Part shown: one piece after another, positions 34,437-44,055 of the stretch
Position numbering within the stretch: position 1 is the stretch's first letter
Layout: every line of letters begins with the position of its first letter
Source of the DNA: Cephalotrichum gorgonifer
Lineage: Eukaryota; Ascomycota; Sordariomycetes; Microascales; Microascaceae
Length of the DNA stretch: 64,000 nt
Assembly (NCBI GenBank): GCA_900312665.1
Contig: ONZQ02000007.1
Coordinates: 1,612,528 to 1,676,527 of the forward strand
Direction of reading: 5' to 3'
Notes under the pieces: model-generated
Told to the model about the DNA's origin: nothing
Databases searched by the model: none
Seen by the model: only the letters and a program-made list of their open reading frames with translations
Made by a program: the position numbers and the translations under genes

Positions 34437-37336
34437 CTACCGACCCCTTCCCGGCGGCGGCTCAGAGAGAACAAACGCCGGCCTCGAGATCTCCAGGCTC
34501 CGACTCGGCACACGCCCCGCCCCCGGCGTCCGCGGGTTAACGACATTCACGCGCCCCGTCCGCTCTGTCAGTCGCTGGCGGCCGAGGACGCCGAGCGTCG
34601 TTGCGTCGCCATCTGACTCGTCTTCGTCCTCTTCGTCCTCCTCGTCGTCTTCGTCGTCGGCCAGCGCATGGTCTCCAGCTAGGGTGTCGTCGTCGTCGGC
34701 TAGGCTTGGGTCTCCGGCCAGCGTCTCGTCGTAGACACTCACCTCCTCGGCTATAGCCGCCTCGGCGTGCGTGTTGTGCGCCGTGTACCGCGCAAAGTAG
34801 TCTGCCAGCCCGTCGACGGAGGGAGTGCCAACTATGGAGTCGTAACGGGGAGGGGGTGTGAGTATCGAGCTGGTGTCTAGGCCCGCTCCTACCTCCGCAT
34901 TCGCATCCACGAGAGGCCCCTCCCCAGCCGAAGGCGGCGGGTCCTCGGCATCAAAAGCAGGTGGGTTAAAAGACGGCCTCCTCAGGAGATGAATAGGCCT
35001 CCCAAACTGCATTGGCTCAACGGCAGAATACGGCCTCGGCCTCCTGCTCCCGCCGGGGGTCACTGCGTTCTCGGTAGGTAAGAACCCGAATCCCGCTTGC
35101 ATGGCCGACCGCGACGCGTCCTCGACCGATGGGAGCGTTGCGGCGTCCGGGCAGCCGCAGACACGCTGGGCGTGTGGGCGTGAGGCGTCGATGCCTGGGT
35201 TCGTGTATTGGGGGAGCGACGTGTTGGCTTGGGTCGCGCGGCAGTCGAGGAGCGTTATGGGGGAGTCGATGCTTATTTCGAAGTGACGGCGTTTCTTCCC
35301 AGTGGGATCTTTCGGGTCGGCCCGGGAGACGCGCATGGCGATCTTGGTGGGCATGTTAGTTGGCTGTTCAAGGGTACCTATATTGGAAGGGCCGGGAGCT
35401 AAAGAAAAAAACGGCCGCTTACCTTGATGAAGTGGTTCACATTGACATTCTTCCAGCTTGAATCTGGATGCAGTGTCATACTCTCATCCTGCCTCATCAT
35501 CTCACATGTCGGAATCTGGACATTAGCCTCGATCTCTGTAGGTCCCCACAAGCTCTCGAGCCCCAGTTCCAGATCTCCAAGTAGATTACTCATCGGTTCC
35601 CTTCCCTCCCCTTCTGCCCCCCTCAACCTCCCTGACCCCTCCCTTGGCCTCCATCTGTCGCCCTCCGGTAGCTCCCCGCCGCTGGTGGTCCTCAGGTCCG
35701 CCCCGAACGACGGGTCCAGGGGCTTCCCCGCTATCTTCTCCATGAGCAGCATCTTCCTCCCCGGCTCGCGCCGAGTCACACGCCGGTCGTTGGTGTAATA
35801 CTCTATCGACTCGGATACATAAACGCGGATTTTGTATACCTGGACCTTGGCGAGCGGCGTGAATTTGAAAGCCACGGGGATCCGGGACCCGATGGCGAAA
35901 GACTTCCCCGAGATGACGATGTCGTAGTGCAGCTGGTCGTCCCACTGCCTGCCGATGGAGATAGGCTCCGTGGACTCGAGGGAGAGCTGGTCGGGGAGCC
36001 GAACTAGGGAGAGCTCCTTGGTGCCGTGGAGGTTGTGCCGGAAGGCGCCGGCGCGCTCGACGGTCGCCTGGAGCTCCCACTTCACCGATCCCCAGGGGAG
36101 CTTCGTCGTCTCGAGCTGGTGGTGGTCGATGGGGAGCTCGAAGGTGTACTCATACGTCCCGGGGCGGAATATCTTGTACCCCTTGCGGCTAGGAGAGATC
36201 TTGTCGAGGGGTCGTCGGGCGGCGTCGTCGGCGTGCCCAAAGCTGCGGGTCCGCACAGATCGAAATCCCAGCCGTTTTAGGTCTTTCGAGCCAGACAAGC
36301 CGCGGTGGCCGGAGATTAGGGGCGGGGAGTCGGGTGCTACGGAAAATGGGCGAAGGGGCGTGTCGGCGGAATACGCGGCGGGGGTGGAGGTGGGTACGGG
36401 GTCCCTCATGGTGAACGAGCACTGATTCCCGTACTCGGTCTCCCACCCGTCGTGCGTCGCGCTGAAGAAAGTGAGGACCTGGGTCCGGAGTGACTCCTCC
36501 TCAGCCTCTTGCATGCGCGCGGGCGGTATCCCCTCGGGCCAGTCCGTTCTTGTCGTCCCCGCCAGCGTCAGTTGCACGGCCTTGACCTTTACATTCTTAG
36601 ACACGATAAGCTGGAGCTTCCCGCGTAGGAGGGCCGTACCCGAGGGTCGATCCCCACGCCGGGCACGGCTGTGGTGGTCAAATCCTGAGAGATAAACGTT
36701 CGGTTCGGCGAGTAGTACGGAGCAGGTCATGCCGCCGCTCGAGGCAACGGGCTTGTGAAGGTGGGTGGCGCGGGTGGCGGCGGCGGGTTTCGCGGCTCGG
36801 CGGCTGCGACGGCTGTCGTTTTCGGCGGTCGAGGGGGGGAAGGAGGGCCGCAGAGCGACGAGGGATGTGGGGCGTGTCATCTCGGAGTCATACAGACGGG
36901 GATGGTGATCCTTGTCTTCAGTCCAATAGGTGGCTAGGCACCGGGCTACCTCTACGAGGGTTGGTCGCTGGCGAGAGGAGGAGGATGATGGAGAGGAAGT
37001 TCTCTGAGACCGGAGCTGTCTTCGGGGGGATGGTGCCCGGTCGTCGGCTACGCGACGGGTGCCTCGCGAGCGAGATGGGCTTCGGCTGCGGCGGGGGCGA
37101 CTCCGTCGTGGAAGCCGGTGGTGGTACGGCGGTGAAACGTTCTGGACGTAGGCTGAGCGAAGGCGGGCAACGCGGACAGTTCGACGGCGGTGGGTACGGG
37201 GGCGGATTGGCGGTGAGGGGAAGGAGTTAAGATGTGGGGGATGTTCGAAGGATGGGTTTTGGCGGTAGAAGATGGTTGGGTCTCGGCGGGAGGATGACCA
37301 CGAGTGCGGCGGCCGTGGGGGCTCTGAGTCTGCCAT
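34437..37336 (-). CDS. Arrestin-like ubiquitin-ligase adaptor (ART family)
   Basis: Alpha-arrestin thought to recruit a Rsp5/HulA-type HECT ligase to plasma-membrane proteins for endocytosis. Exon 1 is 37336-35423 and exon 2 is 35342-34437, with an 80-nt intron in phase 0 (donor GTAAGC, branch AACTAAC, acceptor CCAAG). The arrestin-N part includes SGFDHHSRARRG, LRGKLQLIVSKNVKVKAVQL and GTTRTDWPEGIPP. The arrestin-C part includes SGKSFAIGSRIPVAFKFTPL and crosses the intron (NHFIK/IAMRVS). The C-tail has PPRY, a PPxY ligase-binding motif, an acidic Asp/Glu run and a conserved-looking NPRTPGAGRVPSRSLE end. The longest frame gives 939 residues, but the first 152 are an Arg/Ser/Pro-rich extension. 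An internal ATG at 36880, giving 787 residues, is at least as likely to be the start. Confidence 0.88.
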
Positions 37337-40300
37337 GGTTGTTATGCACCGCTCTAGGAAAGTATAGGTATAGATGAAGTGAAAGGCAGGGAAGATGATG
37401 ACCGACAGAGTGTGAGGGGTAGAGAGGGCTCTCGATGCGGGTAAGGATAAGGGCGGCCCTAGTCGGGCAACAGAAATACTAGTCGGGCAACAGGAAGGAA
37501 ACGAAAGGGTAGGGAGCGGAGACCCTCGTGAATACTCATCTCACGGCTCCATGGATAGATGAGGAGGTAAGCGAGGGTGAGGCGTAGGGGTTGTGGTGGA
37601 GAGACGACTTATGACTGATGCGGTGAAGTCGGAAGTGTGAGGACGGGTTTTGGAATACGGTGAAGAACGATACGGTCCGGTCCGATGACTATGACGAAAA
37701 GCAGGGCGAGGTGGGTAGTGGGCATACCAAAAGCAATGAAGTCCTGACTTACTCGTTGACTTACACTCAACAGGTGGTCCTGTGGATCAGGGCAGGGATA
37801 TTGGTCGAATCACCACGCAGTAGAGCAGAAATCGAAGGCGCACGACAGCGCAGTAATAGACTGATTGGCAGTGAGCTGCTGGAAAGTGGATATTTCCGTT
37901 GGCATAGGCTGCAGCTGGGCACGAACGGGCCTGCGGCCTAGAGCTCCGATTAGAGGCGAGAGAGATCAAGCCCAACCTGCGGGTGGGTCTGAATGGGTCT
38001 GAAAGAGACCAGGGTCGGATGCGTGGGCCGGTTGGGATGGGGAAACTAGATGGCGGGAGGGAGGCCGGATTAATATGTACGAGTAATAAAACTAGTTCTC
38101 CCAACTACGATCGGAGCGAGCGGCTAGGTGGCGTCTGGTCCCAAACGAGAGCCCGAGATCCGAAGCTTTGGTTGGTTCTCTGGGCAGTTGGAGGATTTGG
38201 TCGGGGTTTTGGTTGGGTTCGGTTCGGTGCCGGCCGGAACAGCTCGGATGCAACGGGCGGGCGGGGCTATGGCGCTTATTGTGTCTTATTTCTCTAAGCG
38301 TCTGTGTCCGTGGTTTGGTTCCAGGGTACGAAACTATGAGATTTTCTTTGTGCTTGGGAGAAGTTTTCCGCTGCAGTCTGGTGGGTATTTGAAATGTGGA
38401 TGCGATTCCTGAGGTCTGAGATCCTGGTAAGCGCCGGGGTTTTTAGAGTGGAGAATCCGTCCCCGGGGGGGGGGGGGGTANNNNNNNNNNNNNNNNNNNN
38501 AGTGGAGAATCCTCCCCGGGGGGGGGGGGGGGGGGGTAGTTCGGGAGGGTAGTCCCGGGGCAGCTGGCGAGGGGAGATGACCAGGGAGGGTGGTGCATGT
38601 GGACATGAATATGGGGGGGACGGACCTTGGGTGGTGTTTGATGTCCCTAGATGCGGTGAGAGAAACCTGTGGAGAAACGAGAGTGGAAAGGTGGAACGAG
38701 GGCCCGGCGCCCAGCTTTCTCTCGGGAAAGATAAGATATGCCTCCAAGGCAGGTGAGGCGAGCTTTGGAGAAGAGAAAGGATAAGAGGAAAATCGCCGAA
38801 AGAAATGGCGCGCGAGATAGTACTTGGTAATAGATGTTTGGTTTAGGAGATAATCGACAAGACAAGACAAGAGAGGGAATAAGGCCGAATAGAGCGGGAT
38901 ATTATTATGCAACAAACGCTACTACCACAAGAGACAAGACGATTATAAACAGGTTCTAAAAATGCCGCTAAAGTACGAGTAGTAACGGGACAAGTCTGCC
39001 AAAATCAGATGTGGAAGAGGAGGGAGATGAAGAGTGAAGAGAGAGGGAGAGTGAGAATGAGAGAGAGTATGGTAGAGCAACACGTGAGAGAGGACCATTA
39101 TGTTCCTGGGGGCCATCCGGGACTCGTGGACTTTTAGCGCGCTTGAAGCGTGGTTTTGCAGTCTGGAATGGAAGTTTAATCCCGAATCGGAAACTCGGGA
39201 TGTTCATGTCTTGAGAGTCTAGGAAGGAAGGGACGGCTGGCGCACCTACTCTTTCTTCCTGATGACGTCTACATGGCAAACTGAATTGGCATTACGAATA
39301 TTACGAACGGATTTCTTGCATTCGTGGGCCTGCGGCAAGGTTCATACATATTGTTACATTATAAGGCTTTCCTTCCGCAAACCGACGAAAGCACGACGTC
39401 ACCGATCCTCCGCGCACATGTGGGGCAGGGAGGGTCGCAGCTGCTGTTGATACGTCCAGGGAAGGAGAGAGCCAAGTTACGAGTACGAAGGTGTAGGTAA
39501 AAATGGAGCGTTAGCGCGGATGTGGAGACTTCCATGATCGGATTTTACTTAAGTGCGACGGAAGGAGCGAGGGGACACTGGACTTCGAATTGGCAGGAGC
39601 TATGGGGCTAGAGGAGGGACACTGGAGGTGTGACAGGTGATGGGTGGCAGGAGCATACACAGATCAGAGATGAGATGCACCGTATCCTCGTTAGCCGCAA
39701 CATCATTATTCCCCATCCCCATGCCACGATGGGACTTGCTCGTAAGTCCTCTACTTTCTGCCCTAAGAAGTCCAGGCAGGGGGGGAGGGGCAGGCGGGAC
39801 GCCCCGGCGGCCCCCGGCAAGCTCGGGGCCTGATCCTGGCCCAATCCAACCAAACCCACATTGGGTACTCCAAAATTAATGCAAAGGCTTATCATGGACA
39901 TATCGTAGTCTTTCCGTGGGTGGGCGCAGACAGAACCGCTTTTGCCGGCCGCCCACTCCTGGCTGAGTTCCGTAACGCCACGCTTGCCCTCCTGATATGC
40001 ACGCGGGGTGGCTTTCATCCGTCAACGCCAATCTGGACTACTTCGCGGGGTATGTAGTAGCTAGAGGGGCGACCTGTCAGATTGGGTTACGTTGGTGCAT
40101 TTTCTTTCAACATTCCTGACGTCAGATGCATCCTTCTCCGCATTGTTCCCCCCTTCCCCTGCCCCACGGTCGTATGAGGGAAGAGCACAGAGTGACTATA
40201 GGGAGTAGCGCCTTGGGATATGCGGTGTGAATCGTTCTAGGACGAGTACCTCCAATATTGGTAGGGTAACGTTTTACTCCCAATATTTGTTCACGTCCGT

Positions 40301-41507
40301 GACACTCCTTGGCACTCTTAGCTTTAGGAGAAAAGAGGGCCGGGAGTGGAAGGTGGTTGGGATGATATTGCTTGCACCTGCAACCAGTATCTCCTTCAAG
40401 GCTCAAGGATGAAAACCTAGTTTCGTCCCACCCCTGCGTTGGGGACGAGCTGGGATTCCCGAAACATAAACGCAGAAAACAACAATAACATTGGAGCCGG
40501 AGAATATTAAGGTGCGCTTCGAGAAGGCGGGTGTGTCCTGCACCGAAGGGGCCGTGCTCGGTTTCAGCGGCCGCGCAGGTGAGGCCGTCGGGTGTGATCA
40601 ATCCGTATAATACATGTGACAAAGGTTGACTACCTGAACGATCTCCACAGGGGGATTAAACGGGTTTCTCCGCCGGAGGGGGACGTGGCACACATGAACC
40701 CCCTTTCAAGACACCATGACATGAGCCCACGAGACTCTAGAAGGGATGCCCCCGCCCTTCGTCACATGGACGTCCTCACATGCCGACGAGACTCAAACTA
40801 ATACTGCTATGGCAAAATGCAGGTTTCATCGGCGAGGAGAGAGCTCGCTTCCTACGCGTTTCTGCCCCTGATCCCCCTGGCCCTACTACTGCTGTTTTAC
40901 TCACATATATCTGTATATGTATATGTATCTTTGTGGTAATTTCCAGCCCCGATGTTTCTAGGATTATCCACGAGTATTCTTGACGTGTAACATTGAGTGA
41001 GGGTGCCGAAGCCGTTTTGTGAAGACGTGTTTTGCAACCTTGTGGTTTACTCATGGTTCTTGGTCACACGGAACGGCTAGCCCGTCTAGGCCATCCCGGA
41101 CCCGAGACACTGGACACGGGTATGGGTACGTACTACATACCGGTACACCATTCTGTCCTGTCCCGGACAAAATGGAGAGATAAAAAGGGGTGGAGGATAA
41201 TAAACTTTGTACTACGGTGTAACATCCCGAAGGACGCCCTGAATCTAGATCCAGACCCTAGCTGGACGGGGAGCACCGAATGTTCGGAAAGGTCTGGGCA
41301 CTCCGGGTGCGCTGCTATGGCGTTAACAGCACCGAGTGATGTATGTCATGCATTTATTTGGGCGCCGTGGCTGAGTTCCGTCGTGACAGTGGTGTCGGAA
41401 CCTGAGCTGCTCGCCATGTGTACTACCCCAAGCCACTCTCTCCTAGTTGGCCAATCCCCAGACGCCATTCCCGTCTCTGATCCTCGCTCTGTCGTCATAC
41501 TCCTTCC
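37337..41507. other. Gene-free interval, arrestin to Nudix
   Basis: No supportable gene in 4.2 kb. The left end (about 37,340-37,660) is probably the arrestin promoter. TACGAGTA copies occur at 38078, 38974 and 39478. A gapped poly-G duplication lies at 38447-38538. Short frames at 39.6-40.6 kb have no recognisable domain. Confidence 0.5.
38447..38538. repeat. Duplicated poly-G unit around a 20-N gap
   Basis: AGTGGAGAATCC followed by a short CCCC and 14 G occurs at 38447-38480. After 20 N (38481-38500) the same unit recurs with 19 G at 38501-38538. Either a true tandem repeat or one unit assembled twice across an unresolved homopolymer. Confidence 0.9.
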
Positions 41508-42182
41508 TCAGCCTTGCAGCACCTCCCTCCCTCGCTCCCCCTCCTCCCCCGCCGGCTCCTCCTCTTTGCCTCCATTCTCCTCCTTCCTCAGCCGGAACCC
41601 CTCCAGAACAAGCGCCATCATCCCCCGATTCGTAAACACAATCTCCCTCCCCTCCGCCCTCCCCGCTCTGACCTCCTCCTCCGTAGCCCACACGTAATCC
41701 TGGTGCTCCGCAGGATCAAGGCTGACGCCCTCCCACCCCTCCACCTCCACCTCGAAGCTGAACCTGCACAGGATCTTGCTCCCCGTCCTGTTCGTGAACA
41801 CCTGCCCGGGCGCGCGCCCCTCCCCCTCCGAGACGACCCTCGTTACGCGCCTCGCCACCAGCCCGCTCTCCTCCCAGAGCTCCCGCGCCGCGGCGTCCAG
41901 CAGCGTCGCGTCCTCCGGGTCCGCGGCCCCGCCGGGCGTCTCCCACCTGTTGGGCATGCTGTCGTGGGCGGCGCGCTGGACGAGTAGGATGCGTTCCGTG
42001 GGCGAGAAGACGAGGGCGCCGACGGCGAGGCCGTCGAAGTGCTTGTCGTTGTCGACGAGGTACTGCGCCGCGGACTTGGCGAATGGGGAGACGGGCGCGG
42101 GGTAGGTTAGGGGGGAGGAGGAGGGGAGGGGACCGCGGGCGAGGGCGGTGGGCGCGGTGGGGGCGGCGGCAGCTGCGGCCAT
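41508..42182 (-). CDS. Nudix hydrolase
   Basis: Predicted Mg-dependent hydrolase of a nucleoside-diphosphate-linked substrate, 224 residues in one exon. The fold begins with VGALVFSPTERILLVQR. The Nudix box follows as ETPGGAADPED, then ARELWEESGLV, which keeps the catalytic REL-EE-SG core. Between the Gly and the REL motif there is one residue more than in the textbook G-x5-E-x7-REU pattern, and the first glutamate is not in its usual place. Related fungal proteins often show this. The N-terminus is Ala/Pro-rich (MAAAAAAPTAPTA) and the C-terminal ~30 residues are Glu/Gly-rich and probably disordered. No targeting signal is obvious and the substrate cannot be predicted. Confidence 0.88.
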   Translation of the reverse strand: MAAAAAAPTAPTALARGPLPSSSPLTYPAPVSPFAKSAAQYLVDNDKHFDGLAVGALVFSPTERILLVQRAAHDSMPNRWETPGGAADPEDATLLDAAARELWEESGLVARRVTRVVSEGEGRAPGQVFTNRTGSKILCRFSFEVEVEGWEGVSLDPAEHQDYVWATEEEVRAGRAEGREIVFTNRGMMALVLEGFRLRKEENGGKEEEPAGEEGERGREVLQG

Positions 42183-43082
42183 GTTGGTTGGTTGGTGGGG
42201 CGCGCTGTCTAGGATGGTGAGGATATTAGTGTTGGTGTTGACTTTGGTGCTGGTGCTGGTGCTGGTGCTGGTGTATTACTCGCGCATAGCGGGGGGAGGG
42301 AGGAAAGCGAGAGGCTTTTGCGGCAATATTAATAATGAATCGTGAGAGTCTGCCTTGGAGAGCCTGGTGGATATTGTGTTGCCTAGCGCGAAGGCTGCGG
42401 AAACAGTTTGCGTTTCGTGTGGTTGTGTTTTTTTCAGCTTCTGGTGAGTGAAGCTCTAGGCAGCCGTCTACAGACGAGATATGGACATATTTTTAGCAAG
42501 AGTAAGTCGGGCATATGATAAGACCGGACAGCCCTGTTTCGAAACGGCGACGCATATGATTTTTTTCTAACGTCATGTCTTGGTACGAGGAGATGGAGGG
42601 AATTAGAGACTTCGATTCTTGCCCCCAATCCCACTACCCATCCATCCTCATTATCAAACACAGCCCCCTAATGAGTCGTAAGAAGTATTTCTTATTCCAC
42701 CGCCACTGGTATGAGAGAGGGGGGAGACGCCGCAACGGTTCCCAGAAATGGTTTTGGGGACCCCGGGAATGACGCCTTTGAGCTTGTGGAGTGAGGGTGT
42801 GAAGTAAGAACAGAGTGAAACCCGACACCAGTCACTCGCCCTGGAAACAGTTCCATCCGACCATTAACTCCGAGCTAGATATGATGCCCTTCGCCTCGTA
42901 GGATACCCCCGTAGACGCCGAGAAAGGACTCCTCCCCCGTCCTGGCCTCGCAGCCACACCTTCGCTTCGGAGAGCGTGATCCCTCCATCAATCGCGTGTC
43001 CCATAGCCCGCGACAAGCCCCCCCCTTCCTGTTTAAGCCGGGGAGTCCCTACTCCATACCTGACTCGTCCCGTTACCCCCTT
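42183..43082. other. Intergenic, Nudix promoter and LSM3 3' flank
   Basis: No gene seen. A TGGTGC hexanucleotide array (42245-42273, 4.8 units) lies 63 bases upstream of the Nudix start. Confidence 0.6.
42245..42273. repeat. TGGTGC hexanucleotide array
   Basis: 4.8 tandem units of TGGTGC in the probable leader of the Nudix gene. Confidence 0.9.
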
Positions 43083-43610
43083 CTATGACTGTACATAGGG
43101 CGAGATAAGGACCACGCTGTCACCTATAGCATCGTAAGCAACCAGGCCATCAACTCCCCCTGGACCTCTTAAGAAGATTCAACATACCTCTCACGAAGAG
43201 CATCTCCGCCTTCCGGCTAACAGTCTAAAAAGAACGTCAGCAACCTTTTCCCCCATTTCCTCTCACGACCCCAAAATATCCATGATCCAGAAATAGAGTG
43301 GAGACAAAAGACGTACCTTTGGCTCACCCTCCTCCTCCTCCTCGTCATCTACCACATAGATCGTCTCCTCCACGTCGCCCAGCACGATGTTGCAATGGCT
43401 GTCATATCCCTACACATCAAACACTCCGTATTAGTACTCCCCCTCCTTATAAACCTCAGAACGGACAGCGTTCTACGGCATACTCACGTATAGCTTCCCC
43501 TTGAGCTCCCTGTCACCCCGCAGCTTGACGAACACGACCTCGTCGAGCAGCAGCCGCACGAGGTCTAGAGGCTCCGATACGTGCGTCGACTCATCCCCGA
43601 CGTCCGCCAT
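43083..43610 (-). CDS. lsm3: U6 snRNA-associated Sm-like protein LSm3
   Basis: Subunit shared by the LSm2-8 ring, which binds the U6 snRNA 3' end in the nucleus, and the LSm1-7 ring, which acts in cytoplasmic mRNA decapping. Four exons: 43610-43488, 43409-43317, 43224-43188 and 43123-43083. They give 97 residues, the normal family size. The Sm1 motif spans exons 1 and 2 ([20 protein letters not shown], then [16 protein letters not shown]). An acidic linker ([10 protein letters not shown]) follows, and the Sm2 motif ([14 protein letters not shown]) is split between exons 3 and 4. All junctions use GT..AG (GTGAGT, GTACGT, GTATGT donors), intron 1 has TACTAAT, and the phases agree (0, 0, 1). Exons 3 and 4 are only 37 and 41 nt, so the gene is easily overlooked. 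It is divergent from the ATP13-like gene 445 bases away. Confidence 0.95.
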
Positions 43611-44055
43611 TGTGATCTGCGGTCGGGTAGGGCTGGGTTGGATGAGGATGAGAGTTGGTGATGGGTGCTGCTTGGTCGGGGGTGCCTTGATGCTTTGGAG
43701 GGGCTGGTTTGATCTCAGAATTCAGTTTGCTCCGTCGGAAGTTGATGTGGACGCACTTCACACTGTGCCAGACTGGTCGGGTGGATCGTAACAGTGTATG
43801 TACGAATAGAGTAAGTATGCACTGTACTTGTTTACCCCATCACACGTGACTCTGAGCTATGACCTGCCAAGTCTGGGGTAACCGAGCTAGGGACCACACT
43901 AAGCGTGGCCCCAGTTTCCCCGTACTCCGCACCTCGAGCTCTCGACACGCTCGACCTCGACCACCCGACGACCAAACAACCGTCCTACGCACATTATACA
44001 CCTCCAACTTTGCGCCAATTGCCTCGCCAATGAGGGGAAGCATCTCGCGGCGGCC
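43611..44055. promoter_or_regulatory. Short divergent promoter of lsm3 and ATP13-like gene
   Basis: 445 bases between two divergent start codons. An ATG at 44031, out of frame with the downstream start, opens a frame that passes over the 44056 start and stops at 44122. That could dampen translation if it is in the transcript. Confidence 0.6.
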
